Below are positions 25,828-35,117 of a stretch of DNA of 64,000 bases, piece after piece. This stretch comes from Cryobacterium glaciale. Its GTDB lineage: Bacteria > Actinomycetota > Actinomycetes > Actinomycetales > Microbacteriaceae. The translations under genes and the position numbers were made by a program. The stretch's first letter is position 1, and every line of letters starts with the position of its first letter. The notes beneath the pieces were generated by a model that was not told the origin of the DNA, did no database searches, and was given only the letters and a program-made list of their open reading frames with translations. The stretch covers positions 95,801 to 159,800 of the forward strand of contig NZ_SOEY01000030.1 of assembly GCF_004402535.1 (NCBI RefSeq). The letters are read 5' to 3'.

Positions 25828-25849
25828 GCTGGCCCATGGATGGGCCGGC
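25828..25849 (+). promoter_or_regulatory. Flagellin leader hairpin, CsrA-site-like
   Basis: Same 22 bases as in the mini-flagellin leader: stem GCTGGCCC / GGGCCGGC with loop ATGGAT. A second GGA is in the ribosome-binding site ACGGAGGA (25866-25873), 7 bases from the ATG. In Bacillus subtilis hag, CsrA uses one hairpin-loop GGA and one Shine-Dalgarno GGA in the same order. Confidence 0.72.
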
Positions 25850-25879
25850 GTACTTTGACCCAATCACGGAGGATTCATC

Positions 25880-26995
25880 ATGGGCATGCAGGTAAACACC
25901 AACGTCGCGGCAAACAACGCCTACCGCAACCTGGCAGCAACACAGAACGACCTGTCGAAGTCGCTGGAGAAGCTCTCCAGTGGCCTTCGCATCAACCGTG
26001 CAGCGGATGACGCTGCCGGACTTGCCATCTCAGAGGGCCTGAAGTCGCAGGTCGGTGGCCTCACGGTCGCCAGCCGCAACGCCCAGGACGCCATCAGCGT
26101 CATCCAGACCGCTGAAGGTTCGCTCAACGAGGTCACCTCAATCCTCCAGCGCATGCGCGACCTCGCCGTTCAGGCCGGCAACGACTCGAACAGCGTCGAA
26201 TCGCGCGCCGCTATCACTACCGAAGCCACGGCGCTCACCGAAGAACTTGGCCGCATCGGATCGTCGACGAACTTCAACGGGACCGACCTACTCAAGGGCG
26301 GCTCCTTGAGCTTCCAAATCGGTGCCAACACGGCGGACCAAATTAGCGTCGACCTCGCTGACGTTACCAGTGTCGCGACAGCCCTGACCACCTCGCCCGC
26401 TGGTGCATCGTTTACCGTTGCGCCGGCCACCACTGGCGGAGCGCAGACTTTCTCGGTGACGAACGCGGACAGCTCTGTCACTACGGTGACGGCGACCCTC
26501 GCCGCATCCGGAGCGTATTCGAATGTTGATCAGGTCGCTGCTGCGTTGAACGCCAACGCTCAGTTCTCCAGCAACTTGCAGGCCACTGTCGTTGCAGGCA
26601 AGCTCGAAGTGAAGTCGACGACCGGCGGCACGGTCGGTACCGCCAATCCGAGCACAACCTTGACCGCCGGAGCGGTTGTTCCGAGTTCGAATGCACTAAA
26701 TTTCACCAGCGCAGCGGGCGCAGCAGCTGCAATCACCACCATCACCAATCAAATCGACACCATTTCCAGCGCCCGCGCCGAGCTCGGTGCCTCGCAGAAC
26801 CGCTTCGAGAGCGTCATCAAGAACCTGGCCGTCTCCAAGGAGAACCTCAGCGCTGCCGGATCGCGTATTCGCGACACCGACATGGCCGAGGAAATGGTCA
26901 AGTACACCCGGGCGAACATCCTGTCGCAGGCCGGTACCGCCATGCTCGCGCAAGCGAACCAGTCCAACTCGGGCGTTCTGCAGCTGCTCCAGTAA
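25880..26995 (+). CDS. fliC: Flagellin
   Basis: A 371-residue filament protein. The N-terminus (MGMQVNTNVAANNAYRNLA, then LSSGLRINRAADDAAGLAIS) and the C-terminus (NLSAAGSRIRDTDMAEEMV, ANQSNSGVLQLLQ) form D0/D1. The centre, about residues 160-275, is a short Ala/Thr/Ser-rich variable domain. ACGGAGGA is a strong ribosome-binding site and is probably occluded when CsrA binds the leader. It has its own FliA-type promoter. Export should use FliS (28552) and translational control FliW/CsrA. Confidence 0.95.
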   Translation: MGMQVNTNVAANNAYRNLAATQNDLSKSLEKLSSGLRINRAADDAAGLAISEGLKSQVGGLTVASRNAQDAISVIQTAEGSLNEVTSILQRMRDLAVQAGNDSNSVESRAAITTEATALTEELGRIGSSTNFNGTDLLKGGSLSFQIGANTADQISVDLADVTSVATALTTSPAGASFTVAPATTGGAQTFSVTNADSSVTTVTATLAASGAYSNVDQVAAALNANAQFSSNLQATVVAGKLEVKSTTGGTVGTANPSTTLTAGAVVPSSNALNFTSAAGAAAAITTITNQIDTISSARAELGASQNRFESVIKNLAVSKENLSAAGSRIRDTDMAEEMVKYTRANILSQAGTAMLAQANQSNSGVLQLLQ

Positions 26996-27042
26996 TACCG
27001 GCACAACAGCACGACCAGATCGAACCTGATCTGAGCTTGGCT

Positions 27043-27080
27043 GCAGCCGAGGCGCGAACTCAATTTTGCGCCTCGGCTGC
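27043..27080 (+). terminator. Flagellin terminator hairpin
   Basis: A perfect 13-bp stem, GCAGCCGAGGCGC / GCGCCTCGGCTGC, with a 12-base loop, 48 bases after the flagellin stop, followed by CTTTCT. It probably separates high flagellin expression from fliD. Confidence 0.7.
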
Positions 27081-27097
27081 TGCCAGGCTTTCTGCAC

Positions 27098-27118
27098 AGC
27101 AGCAGCAGCAGCAGCAGC
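27098..27118. repeat. (AGC)7 trinucleotide repeat
   Basis: Seven AGC units in the non-coding gap between flagellin and fliD, 58 bases before the fliD ATG. No role is evident. Confidence 0.95.
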
Positions 27119-27175
27119 ATCCGCTCTGATCAGCAGTCCCCAGCTCGCCGCGCGCACGAACCAGAAGGACACGCA

Positions 27176-28555
27176 ATGTCTCTCGCAGTCGATGGCCTGA
27201 TCAGCGGCCTGGATACCACCTCGCTCATCAACTCCCTGATGACCCTCGAAGCCGGCCCGCAGAATTTGCTCAAGGCCAAGGTCACCAGCACGAACACCCT
27301 CATGACGGCGTTGCAGGGCCTGAACAGTTCCATTGCCTCGCTTGCCACCCTCGCCAACAAGAGCGTCACCGTCGACTCCCTCAACCTCTACGCGGCGAAG
27401 AGCACCTCGTCGACGGTCACGACTTCGGCGTCGACCAGCGCGACCTCGGGCTCGCTCGACCTCGTCGTGACCCAGCTCGCCCAGGCCCAGTCCGGCGTCA
27501 CCGCCGCCATGACCGTGGCGTCGACCGTCGATTACACCCTCGTTGCGAGCGACGGCACCAAGACCTCAATCACGTCCGCCAGTACCTCTCTTGACGACGT
27601 GGTCAGCGCCATCAACACAGCGGATGCCGGCATCACCGCCACGAAAATCGCCTCCGGCACCGACGGCGCGGGTGTTACGCAGTACCGCCTGCAGCTCGTC
27701 GCCGGCGAAACCGGCGTGGCCGGCGCCTTCGCCCTGCATGCGGGAACTTCCGCCATGGTGACCGACGGTACTTCGACCAACCTGCTCACCGCCCCCGGTG
27801 CCGCTGTCATCCGCACCGCCCAGGACGCCTCCGTTACCCTCTGGAAGGGAACGGCCGCCGAGCAGGCGATCACCTCCTCGACGAACACCTTCGCCGATCT
27901 TCTCCCCGGCGTCGCTGTCACGGTCTCCGCAGTGTCGGCCGACCCGGTCACGGTGAGCGTCAGCCGAGACGACGCCGCGGTCAGCACCATCGCCAAGACC
28001 CTGGTCGATTCGCTCAATTCGCTCTTCGCGTTGATTTCCACGAAGTCTGCCGTGGTCAACAGCACCGACAGCACCGGCAAAGCCGTGGTCTCCGGTGGAG
28101 TCTTCAGCGGCGACAGCACCGTGCGCGACGTGAAGCAGCTCATTCTGAACGCGGCGTCGTACCCGGTAGGCGGCCGCTCGCCGAGCGAGATCGGCATCAA
28201 CATCACCAAGACCGGCACCATAGAATTCGACGCCGACAAGTTCGCCGCCGCCATGAAGAGCGACCCCGAGTTCGTGAAGTCGGTACTGAGTGAGATCTCG
28301 TCGCGCGTCGCCGCCGCGGCCACGAGCGCCTCCGATAAGTACGACGGAATGATCACCGGCAAGATCACCGGCCAGGAAAGCCTGGTCAAAAGCCTCGGCA
28401 CCCAGATCGACAACTGGGACCTTCGTCTCACGTCGCGCCGGGCTAGCCTGGAACGCACCTACGCCTCACTCGAGGTTCAGCTCAGCAACATGAACGCCCA
28501 GTCGGCCTGGCTCACCGCCCAGGTCGATGGCCTCAACGCCTCCAACGGAAAATGA
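27176..28555 (+). CDS. fliD: Flagellar capping protein FliD (HAP2)
   Basis: A 459-residue filament cap. The N-terminus SLAVDGLISGLDTTSLINSL is diagnostic, and the C-terminus (LTSRRASLERTYASLEVQLS, MNAQSAWLTAQVDGLN) is the coiled coil that plugs the filament. GAAGGA lies upstream of ATG 27176. The stop overlaps fliS. No FliA-type promoter was found in the gap before it, so read-through past the flagellin terminator or another promoter is needed. Confidence 0.93.
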   Translation: MSLAVDGLISGLDTTSLINSLMTLEAGPQNLLKAKVTSTNTLMTALQGLNSSIASLATLANKSVTVDSLNLYAAKSTSSTVTTSASTSATSGSLDLVVTQLAQAQSGVTAAMTVASTVDYTLVASDGTKTSITSASTSLDDVVSAINTADAGITATKIASGTDGAGVTQYRLQLVAGETGVAGAFALHAGTSAMVTDGTSTNLLTAPGAAVIRTAQDASVTLWKGTAAEQAITSSTNTFADLLPGVAVTVSAVSADPVTVSVSRDDAAVSTIAKTLVDSLNSLFALISTKSAVVNSTDSTGKAVVSGGVFSGDSTVRDVKQLILNAASYPVGGRSPSEIGINITKTGTIEFDADKFAAAMKSDPEFVKSVLSEISSRVAAAATSASDKYDGMITGKITGQESLVKSLGTQIDNWDLRLTSRRASLERTYASLEVQLSNMNAQSAWLTAQVDGLNASNGK

Positions 28556-28989
28556 TGACTATGACTATGGGAACCAACGCCCAGCGCTCGCGCTACAACC
28601 GCGATGCCGTTCTCTCGGCCACCCCGGTTCGCCTGCTCACCATGCTCTACGACCGCCTGCTGCTCGACCTAAACCGGGCCGAAGCGGCCCAGCAGCGCCA
28701 GGACTGGCAGATGGCCTCGGACAACCTGATTCACGCCCAGGCCATCGTGTCGGAGCTGAGCACCTCGCTCAACGTCGACGCCTGGGACGGCGGCGAGGGG
28801 CTCTTCTCCCTCTATACCTACGTCTCGACCGCCATGGTCAGCGCCAACACCCACCGCGACCCGGCCCGCACCCACGAATGCATCTCGCTGCTCGAACCTC
28901 TGCGGCTCACCTGGCACGAAGCGGCCGAGATGCTTCCGGCCGCCCCGGCGCCGGTCGCACGCCTGAGCGGTGAGCTCGGTATTGGCTAG
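28552..28989 (+). CDS. fliS: Flagellin export chaperone FliS
   Basis: A 145-residue FliS, which binds the flagellin C-terminal helix and keeps it unpolymerised. RYNRDAVLSATPVRLLTMLY is the conserved N-terminal region, followed by helices ending in ISLLEPLRLTWHEA. Several in-frame ATGs occur within the first 16 bases; 28552 gives a 4-base overlap with fliD. Since FliS recognises flagellin D0, it could also bind the mini-flagellin. Confidence 0.9.
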   Translation: MMTMTMGTNAQRSRYNRDAVLSATPVRLLTMLYDRLLLDLNRAEAAQQRQDWQMASDNLIHAQAIVSELSTSLNVDAWDGGEGLFSLYTYVSTAMVSANTHRDPARTHECISLLEPLRLTWHEAAEMLPAAPAPVARLSGELGIG

Positions 28990-29335
28990 CATCACGCCAG
29001 CCGCCACAGCGGATGCCGCAGCTCGCGCACAGTGGGCGGCCGCGCTCGACGCGCTCGAACTCTCGCTCGACGACGCGGCCCGCGCCATGACGGTATCGAC
29101 CAACGCCGACGGAGGAGTCATCCCGACCCTTCCGGCCTGGACGCCTCCCCTCGCGCTCGGAGCCCTGCCTGCGGAACTCGCCGTTCGCGTGCAGGATCTT
29201 CTCACCAACCAGCAGAAGCTCATCGGTGAACTCGAGCAGGCGCGAACCCTCACCCTCCGGCACCTCACGGCGGTACGGTCGGTGCCTCCGGAGCGTGACG
29301 CGCGCGCATCCGTTTATCTGGATGTGAACGGGTGA
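28970..29335 (+). CDS. Small helical protein, FliT-like position
   Basis: A 121-residue Ala-rich helical protein with no firmly recognisable family. Its place directly after fliS, small size, and the C-terminal helix from VRVQDLLTNQQKLIGELEQA suggest a FliT-type chaperone for FliD. The start is uncertain: GTG 28970 or TTG 28982, both overlapping fliS. The high GC codon bias supports real coding. Confidence 0.6.
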   Translation: MSSVLASITPAATADAAARAQWAAALDALELSLDDAARAMTVSTNADGGVIPTLPAWTPPLALGALPAELAVRVQDLLTNQQKLIGELEQARTLTLRHLTAVRSVPPERDARASVYLDVNG

Positions 29336-29411
29336 CCCCCCGTCCGAGGGTAGTGAAACACTGGCATCGCGGCGTAGCGCAACAAACTTGTGGAATGTTC
29401 CTACGAACTCC

Positions 29412-29438
29412 TAACGCTTCTATCGGGGTGACCGATAG
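29412..29438 (+). promoter_or_regulatory. Candidate FliA promoter of flgB operon
   Basis: TAAC-N15-ACCGATAG. The -10 half is mirrored in the spacer, giving the perfect dyad CTATCGG-GGTGA-CCGATAG (29420-29438). The transcript should start near 29445, 70 bases before flgB. The rest of the 29336-29514 gap shows nothing else recognisable. Confidence 0.75.
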
Positions 29439-29514
29439 CAAGGAGTGAGCACGGATTGCTCACCACCGGGCCACGGATCGGCCGTCTTGTCTTTTGTCGA
29501 CGAAACGGGTACTC

Positions 29515-29856
29515 ATGCTGGATTCCGTGACCTCCCTGGCCCTCTCGAGTGCCCTGGACGGCCTCGCGCTGCGCCAGCGCACCATCGCGAACAATATCGC
29601 CAACATCAACACCCCCGACTACCACGCCAAGGTCGTCTCGTTCGAGAATGCTCTGGCCAAATCGGTGGCTGACGGTAACGGTGTTTCGGCGGCCACAACC
29701 GAGCGTTCGCTCGATCCGACCCTGCTCAACGGCAACAACGTGAACCTCGACACCGAGACCCTCGCCAACATCGACGCCCTGCTGCGCTACCAGTTCGCCG
29801 CCAAGGCCGTCGAAGGCCCGGTCTCGTCCATTCGCGCCGCGATGAAGACCGCCTGA
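29515..29856 (+). CDS. flgB: Flagellar basal-body rod protein FlgB
   Basis: A 113-residue proximal rod protein. ALDGLALRQRTIANNIANIN and TPDYHAK are the axial-protein signature, and the C-terminus has LRYQFAAKAVEGPVSSIRAA. The length is typical. ATG 29515 was preferred although its ribosome-binding site is weak. It opens the long run of overlapping flagellar genes. Confidence 0.9.
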   Translation: MLDSVTSLALSSALDGLALRQRTIANNIANINTPDYHAKVVSFENALAKSVADGNGVSAATTERSLDPTLLNGNNVNLDTETLANIDALLRYQFAAKAVEGPVSSIRAAMKTA

Positions 29857-30242
29857 TGGTCGACGCCATCGGCATCGCCGGCAGCGGTATGACGCTGCAC
29901 CGCAAGTGGCTCGACGCCATCGCCGACAACCTCGCCAACGCCAACACCGTGACCGCCACAACGGATGCTGCCTTCCAGGAGCGCTACATTCTCGCGCAGG
30001 AAGGCGCCGGCAACGTCGGCGCCAGTGCCACATCGGCTTTCGGTGGTGCCGAGGGAACCCTCGTGTACGAGCCGGAGCATCCGCTCGCCGACGCCGATGG
30101 CTACGTGCGTTACCCCGATATCGACATGGCCGAGCAGATGGGCCACCTCATCATGGCCCAGCGCGGCTACCAGGCCAATGCGGCCGTCGTCGACCGGGCT
30201 AAGACCGCCTACGAAGCAGCACTTCAGATCGGACGTGGCTGA
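29856..30242 (+). CDS. flgC: Flagellar basal-body rod protein FlgC
   Basis: A 128-residue proximal rod protein. The N-terminal signature is WLDAIADNLANANT, and the C-terminal VRYPDIDMAEQMGHLIMAQR is strongly conserved in FlgC. The start overlaps the flgB stop by one base (TGATG). Confidence 0.93.
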   Translation: MVDAIGIAGSGMTLHRKWLDAIADNLANANTVTATTDAAFQERYILAQEGAGNVGASATSAFGGAEGTLVYEPEHPLADADGYVRYPDIDMAEQMGHLIMAQRGYQANAAVVDRAKTAYEAALQIGRG

Positions 30243-30547
30243 TGCCACTTGGCGCTATCAACGCAACCACCGCACTTTCGGGTGTCATGGGCAGCTCGGC
30301 CACGACAGCGACGCAGCGCACCGATGGCTCGGGCTTCGGTACCGCCCTCTCGGGCGCCGTCGACAACCTGCAGCAGCTGCAGGGCACCTCCAACACCCTC
30401 GCCATCCAGGCCGTCACCGGTGACCTGGGTGACATTCACACCGCCACCATCGCCGCGACCCGCGCCCAGGTGACCATGGAACTCGTCGCCGCCGTGCGTA
30501 ACAAGGGCGTCGACGCGTTCAACGAGATCATGAGGATGCAAGCCTGA
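30242..30547 (+). CDS. fliE: Flagellar hook-basal body protein FliE
   Basis: A 101-residue MS-ring/rod adapter. The C-terminal ATIAATRAQVTMELVAAVRN and VDAFNEIMRMQ match the family; the N-terminal half is variable as usual. TGATG overlap with flgC and one-base overlap with fliF. Confidence 0.9.
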   Translation: MPLGAINATTALSGVMGSSATTATQRTDGSGFGTALSGAVDNLQQLQGTSNTLAIQAVTGDLGDIHTATIAATRAQVTMELVAAVRNKGVDAFNEIMRMQA

Positions 30548-32163
30548 TGCCCCGGCAAGTCACCAGCGTCTTCAAACGCCTCGGAAACGCGATTCGCGAG
30601 TTCACCATCGCCCAGCGCACGGTCGCCATCATCGGCGTCGCCGTGCTCGTGCTCGGCATCGCCGCGCTCAGCATGTGGGTCACCAAGCCCTCCTACACCC
30701 CCCTGTTCTCCGGCCTCAGCGGCGAAGACGCCAACAGCATCGTCGAGCAGCTGCGCGCCGACGGCGTCGACTACGAACTCGCCGACGGCGGCGCCACCAT
30801 TCTGGTGCCCGAAGCCAACGTCTACGACGAACGCATCAAGGCCGCGTCGACCGGCCTGCCCACCTCGAGCACGGGGGGATACTCCCTGCTCGACACGATG
30901 GGCGTCACCTCGAGCGAGTTTCAGCAGTCGGTGACCTACAAGCGCGCGCTGGAGGGTGAACTCGCCAAGACCATCGGAGCCCTCGACGGCGTGAAAATGG
31001 CCTCCGTGCAGCTCGCCATCCCCGAGGAGAGCGTCTTCGTGTCGGAGCAGAACGACCCGACGGCATCCGTTTTCGTGGAGACCCGAAACGGGGTTTCGCT
31101 CTCCAACGACCAGGTGCAGGCCATTGTGCACCTGACCAGCGCCTCGATCGACGGCATGACCGCCGCCGACGTTGCCGTCGTCGACTCCACCGGAGCCGTT
31201 CTCTCCGCTGTCGGCGTCGGCGCCACCGGGGGCGCCGACCAGCAGGCGTCCGACTATGAAACCCGCGTGCGCACCGCCGTGCAGACCATGCTCGACCAGG
31301 TCGTCGGCGCCGGCAACGCCACCGTCGTCGTCGCCGCCGACATGAGCTACGAGTCGGCCGAACGCGTCGAAGAAACCTTCACCGCGCCCACCGACACTTT
31401 GGCCCTCAACGAATCCGTCGACACCGAGACCTACTCGGGAACGGGCGGCAGCGCCGCCGGCGTGCTCGGTTCCGACACGGCCGCCGTTGCCGACGGCGCC
31501 ACCGACGGCACGTTCTCCAGCGAATCGACCACCCGCAACAACGCCGTGAACAAGGTCACCGAAAGCCGCACCATCCCGGCTGGATCCATCACCCGCCAGA
31601 CGGTTTCCGTGGCCGTCGATTCCGATGCCGCCGCCAACCTCAACGTGGCCGACATCACCTCGCTCGTCGCGTCGGCCGCCGGGATCGACGCCATCCGCGG
31701 CGACGCGGTCACCGTCGAGGTCATGGCCTTCGACACCACCGGCGCCGCAGCAGCAGCCGCAGCTCTCCAGGCCGCAACGGATGCGGCCGCTGCCGATCAG
31801 TTCGCGGGGATTCTGCGGGTGTCGGTGATCACCGCCGGAATCGTGATCACCCTCGTCGTCAGCCTGATTCTCTACGCCCGCCGGTCACGCCGCCAGAGCC
31901 GGGAAGCGGTCGAAATCGGCGACCTCACCGAAATGCAGAACGCCCTGGGGGACGCCACCGTTCCGCTCGCCGTGACATCGTCGGCCGGCTCGTTGTTCCT
32001 CGACAACCCGAACAACACCCCGACCAAGGTCATTCCGACCATCAAATTCGTGCCCTCAGACACCGACATTCGCCGCGCCGAGATCGACTCACTCGCCCAG
32101 ACCGACCCGCGTGCCACCGCCGAGTTCTTGCGCGGATTCATGGATGACCGGCAGCACGCATGA
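30547..32163 (+). CDS. fliF: Flagellar MS-ring protein FliF
   Basis: A 538-residue membrane ring protein. TM1 is about residues 20-42 (TVAIIGVAVLVLGIAALSM), followed by the conserved YTPLFSGLSGEDANSIVEQL and KRALEGELAKTI of the ring-building motifs. TM2 is near 420-442 and the cytoplasmic tail ending at LRGFMDDRQH binds FliG. It overlaps fliG by 4 bases. Confidence 0.95.
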   Translation: MPRQVTSVFKRLGNAIREFTIAQRTVAIIGVAVLVLGIAALSMWVTKPSYTPLFSGLSGEDANSIVEQLRADGVDYELADGGATILVPEANVYDERIKAASTGLPTSSTGGYSLLDTMGVTSSEFQQSVTYKRALEGELAKTIGALDGVKMASVQLAIPEESVFVSEQNDPTASVFVETRNGVSLSNDQVQAIVHLTSASIDGMTAADVAVVDSTGAVLSAVGVGATGGADQQASDYETRVRTAVQTMLDQVVGAGNATVVVAADMSYESAERVEETFTAPTDTLALNESVDTETYSGTGGSAAGVLGSDTAAVADGATDGTFSSESTTRNNAVNKVTESRTIPAGSITRQTVSVAVDSDAAANLNVADITSLVASAAGIDAIRGDAVTVEVMAFDTTGAAAAAAALQAATDAAAADQFAGILRVSVITAGIVITLVVSLILYARRSRRQSREAVEIGDLTEMQNALGDATVPLAVTSSAGSLFLDNPNNTPTKVIPTIKFVPSDTDIRRAEIDSLAQTDPRATAEFLRGFMDDRQHA

Positions 32164-33176
32164 CCGAGACACAAACCTCACTGACCGGCACCCAAAAGGT
32201 GGCCGTCGTGCTCATGAACATGGATCGCCAGCGCGCGACCGAGGTGATGAAGCAGTTCAACGATGTTGAGGCCGAGGTCATTGCCGGGGAGATCATTCAG
32301 CTGCGCAACGTCGACCCGGCACTGGCTGAGACAACGCTCAACGAGTTTCACGAGATCACCCTCAAGGGTCGCCGGCTGTCCCGCGGCGGACACGAGTTCG
32401 CTGTGGGGCTGCTCGAGGCGTCCTTCGGCGCCGAGCGTGCAGCGGGCGTCATGAACCGCGTCGCCACGTCGATGGCCGGCAAAGCGTTCGAGTTCCTGGA
32501 CCCGTCGGAGCCCGGCGACGTGCTCAACCTGCTCGATGGTGAAATGCCGCAGACCATCGCCCTCGTGTTGGCGCACCTGCGGCGCGACCAGGCATCCGCT
32601 GTGCTGGCGGGAATGGAACCGGGCCTCCGCACCGACGTTGCCCAGTGCATCGCCACCATGTCGAGTGCCACCCCCGAAGCCATTCGTGTCGTCACCGACA
32701 CCCTCAAACTGCGCACCGGCAAGATCGTCTCGCGCGAGAGCGTCGAGGTGGTCGGAGGGATCCAGCCGCTCGTCGACATCATCAACCGAGCGGATGCCGC
32801 CACCGAGCGGGCGCTTCTGGAAAGTCTCGAAGAGCGCGACCCCGCCCTGGCCGAAGAGATTCGATCGCGCATGCTCACCTTCGCTGACATCGTCAAGCTC
32901 GAGAGCCGTGACGTGCAGCAGGTGCTGCGCGGCATCGACACCAGCACTCTGGCCATGGCCATGAAAGGCACCTCCGACGCCGTCACCGAGGTCATTCGAG
33001 CCAACCTGTCCGAGCGCAACCGTGACGTGCTCGACGACGAAACCAAGAGCCTCGGGCCGGTGCGCATGCGCCAGGTCGAAGATGCCCGCGCCACAATCGT
33101 GCGGGCGATCCGCGACATGGAAGCCCAGGGCAGCATCACCGTGCAACGCGACGCCGACGACGAATATGTCAACTGA
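32160..33176 (+). CDS. fliG: Flagellar motor switch protein FliG
   Basis: A 338-residue rotor protein. The N-terminal GTQKVAVVLMNMDRQRATEV binds FliF. The C-terminal torque domain carries the charged helix FADIVKLESRDVQQVLRGID, with the alternating charges that meet MotA. ATGA overlap with fliF and 11-base overlap with fliH. Confidence 0.94.
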   Translation: MTETQTSLTGTQKVAVVLMNMDRQRATEVMKQFNDVEAEVIAGEIIQLRNVDPALAETTLNEFHEITLKGRRLSRGGHEFAVGLLEASFGAERAAGVMNRVATSMAGKAFEFLDPSEPGDVLNLLDGEMPQTIALVLAHLRRDQASAVLAGMEPGLRTDVAQCIATMSSATPEAIRVVTDTLKLRTGKIVSRESVEVVGGIQPLVDIINRADAATERALLESLEERDPALAEEIRSRMLTFADIVKLESRDVQQVLRGIDTSTLAMAMKGTSDAVTEVIRANLSERNRDVLDDETKSLGPVRMRQVEDARATIVRAIRDMEAQGSITVQRDADDEYVN

Positions 33177-33783
33177 CACCGGTTTCGGTCGCATGGCCTT
33201 TCCTCGCCTGCGCGACGAGGAGCAGGACCGCGAGGCCGAACAGAGCAGGGCCGAGGGGCATGCCGCCGGCTACACCGAGGGGTTGCGCCTCGCCGCAGCG
33301 GATGTCGAACGTCGCGCCGACGAGATCAACGCCGAGCATGCCCAAAACGAACGATACGGCGAAGCGCAGATCGACCATGCCGTGCTTTTGCTCGCCGCTG
33401 CCGCTCGCGCCCTCGACGAACGCAGCGTCCCGCTCATCCAGCAGGCCGAGGGAGCGCTCGTGAACATGTCTCTGGAGCTGGCGGAGGCCATCCTGGGCGT
33501 TGAACTCAGTCGCACCGAGCCGTCGGCTCGCCGCGCCCTCGAGCGCGCCCTGCACCAGCCCGATCAGCTGGACCGCAGCGAGGTGCACACCATTCGCATG
33601 CACCCGGATGATCTCGCAATCCTGGGCGAACAGACTCGCGCGCTGGACAGCATCCGCTTCATCGCGGATTCGCGGCTGAAGCGTGGCGACGCGATCACCG
33701 AATTCAGCGACGGCTTTCTGGACGCACGCATCGGCACGGCCTTCGCGCGCGCCACGGCCGCCCTCACTGCGGAGCAACGATGA
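33166..33783 (+). CDS. fliH: Flagellar assembly protein FliH
   Basis: A 205-residue regulator of the FliI ATPase. Residues about 18-65 form a charged, Glu/Arg/Ala-rich coiled coil (EEQDREAEQSRAEGHAAGY), and the C-terminal half resembles the V-ATPase E-subunit-like domain of FliH/YscL (VNMSLELAEAILGVEL). The start is inside the fliG end; the stop overlaps fliI by 4 bases. The position between fliG and fliI confirms identity. Confidence 0.85.
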   Translation: MSTDTGFGRMAFPRLRDEEQDREAEQSRAEGHAAGYTEGLRLAAADVERRADEINAEHAQNERYGEAQIDHAVLLLAAAARALDERSVPLIQQAEGALVNMSLELAEAILGVELSRTEPSARRALERALHQPDQLDRSEVHTIRMHPDDLAILGEQTRALDSIRFIADSRLKRGDAITEFSDGFLDARIGTAFARATAALTAEQR

Positions 33784-35117
33784 GCACGCTGTGGCGCCCC
33801 CGCGCGCAGCAACTCGCCGAGGCTTTGCAGGCTGGCCGTCCCGAACGCGTCGGCATCGTGACGTCGATCATCGGCCTGAGCGTCGAGGTGCGGGGCCTGC
33901 GCTCGGCCATCGGCGACATCGTCACTCTCGGCGCCGAACCGGGCCGCCCCGGCATCGACGCTGAAGTGGTCGCCACGACGCAGGGTGGCGTCCGGTGCAT
34001 GCCGCTTGGCCGCATCACCGGCTTGCAGGCCGGCGCGCGCGTGCGATCGGCCGGTTCCCCACTGCTCGTGCCCACCGGGCGAGGCCTCTTCGGCCGGGTC
34101 ATCGACGGGCTTGGTCGACCGATCGATGGCAAGGGTCCGTTACACTCCGACGCTTTCGTCTCCCTCGAACACGACAGCCCCTCGGCGATGCACCGGGCAC
34201 GCATCAGCACCCCGTTGCAGCTCGGCGTGCGGGTTCTCGACACGCTCACCACGGTCGGTCGCGGTCAGCGCCTCGGTCTGTTCGCCGGTTCGGGCGTGGG
34301 AAAGTCGTCGCTGCTGTCGATGATCGCCCGCGGAACGGATGCCCAGGTGTCGGTCATTGCGCTGGTGGGGGAGCGCGGACGTGAGGTTCGCGAGTTTCTC
34401 GAAGACGATCTCGGCGCAGAGGGACTGGCCCGTTCCATCGTCGTGGTTTCCACCTCGGACGAACCCGCGATGATGCGGCTGCGCGCGGCGTTCACCGCGA
34501 CCCGCATCGCCGAATCATTTCGCGACCAGGGCGCCGACGTCATGCTCATGATGGACTCGCTCACCCGCGTGGCCATGGCCCAGCGCGAGATCGGGCTGTC
34601 GGTCGGCGAACCGCCGGCGACCCGAGGCTACCCGCCCTCGACCTTCTCCGTGCTGGCACGACTGCTCGAACGCGCCGGCACCGGCGAGACCGGCTCGATC
34701 ACCGGCGTCTACACCGTGCTCGTCGACGGTGACGACCACAACGAGCCGATCGCCGACGCGGCGCGGTCCATTCTCGACGGGCACGTCGTGCTCGATCGCA
34801 AGCTCGCCATCACCGGCCATTTTCCCTCGGTCGACGTGCTCGCCTCCATTTCACGTGTTGCCTCCCGGGTGAACAGCCCCGAACGCACCGCGATCGCGAC
34901 CACCCTGCGCAAGGTGATGGCGGCCAGGCAGGGCGCCCAGGACCTGCTCGACGTCGGCGCCTACCGCGCCGGCACCAATCCGCTCGTCGATGCCGCCGTC
35001 GACAACGATGTCGCAATCAAGGCCTTTCTGCAGCAACGAATGGACGACCAGACCCCCAGTGACCAGGCCTGGGCCCAGCTCAATCGGTTGACGCGCGCGT
35101 TCGGGGTTGCCGCATGA
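33780..35117 (+). CDS. fliI: Flagellum-specific ATPase FliI
   Basis: A 445-residue export ATPase. Walker A is GLFAGSGVGKSSLL near residue 167, Walker B is DVMLMMDSLTRVAMAQREIG, and GEPPATRGYPPSTFS is the family signature. It forms the hexamer beneath the FlhA ring with FliH and FliJ. It overlaps both neighbours by 4 bases. Confidence 0.96.
   Translation: MSTLWRPRAQQLAEALQAGRPERVGIVTSIIGLSVEVRGLRSAIGDIVTLGAEPGRPGIDAEVVATTQGGVRCMPLGRITGLQAGARVRSAGSPLLVPTGRGLFGRVIDGLGRPIDGKGPLHSDAFVSLEHDSPSAMHRARISTPLQLGVRVLDTLTTVGRGQRLGLFAGSGVGKSSLLSMIARGTDAQVSVIALVGERGREVREFLEDDLGAEGLARSIVVVSTSDEPAMMRLRAAFTATRIAESFRDQGADVMLMMDSLTRVAMAQREIGLSVGEPPATRGYPPSTFSVLARLLERAGTGETGSITGVYTVLVDGDDHNEPIADAARSILDGHVVLDRKLAITGHFPSVDVLASISRVASRVNSPERTAIATTLRKVMAARQGAQDLLDVGAYRAGTNPLVDAAVDNDVAIKAFLQQRMDDQTPSDQAWAQLNRLTRAFGVAA

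Noticed and set aside
27098..27118. (AGC)7 as a phase-variation switch
   Set aside because: It is intergenic and not placed between promoter elements or in a start region; no supporting evidence.
29445..29672. GTG frame directly after AAGGAG near the flgB promoter
   Set aside because: The ribosome-binding site touches the GTG with no spacing, the frame runs into flgB out of frame, and it has no conserved features.
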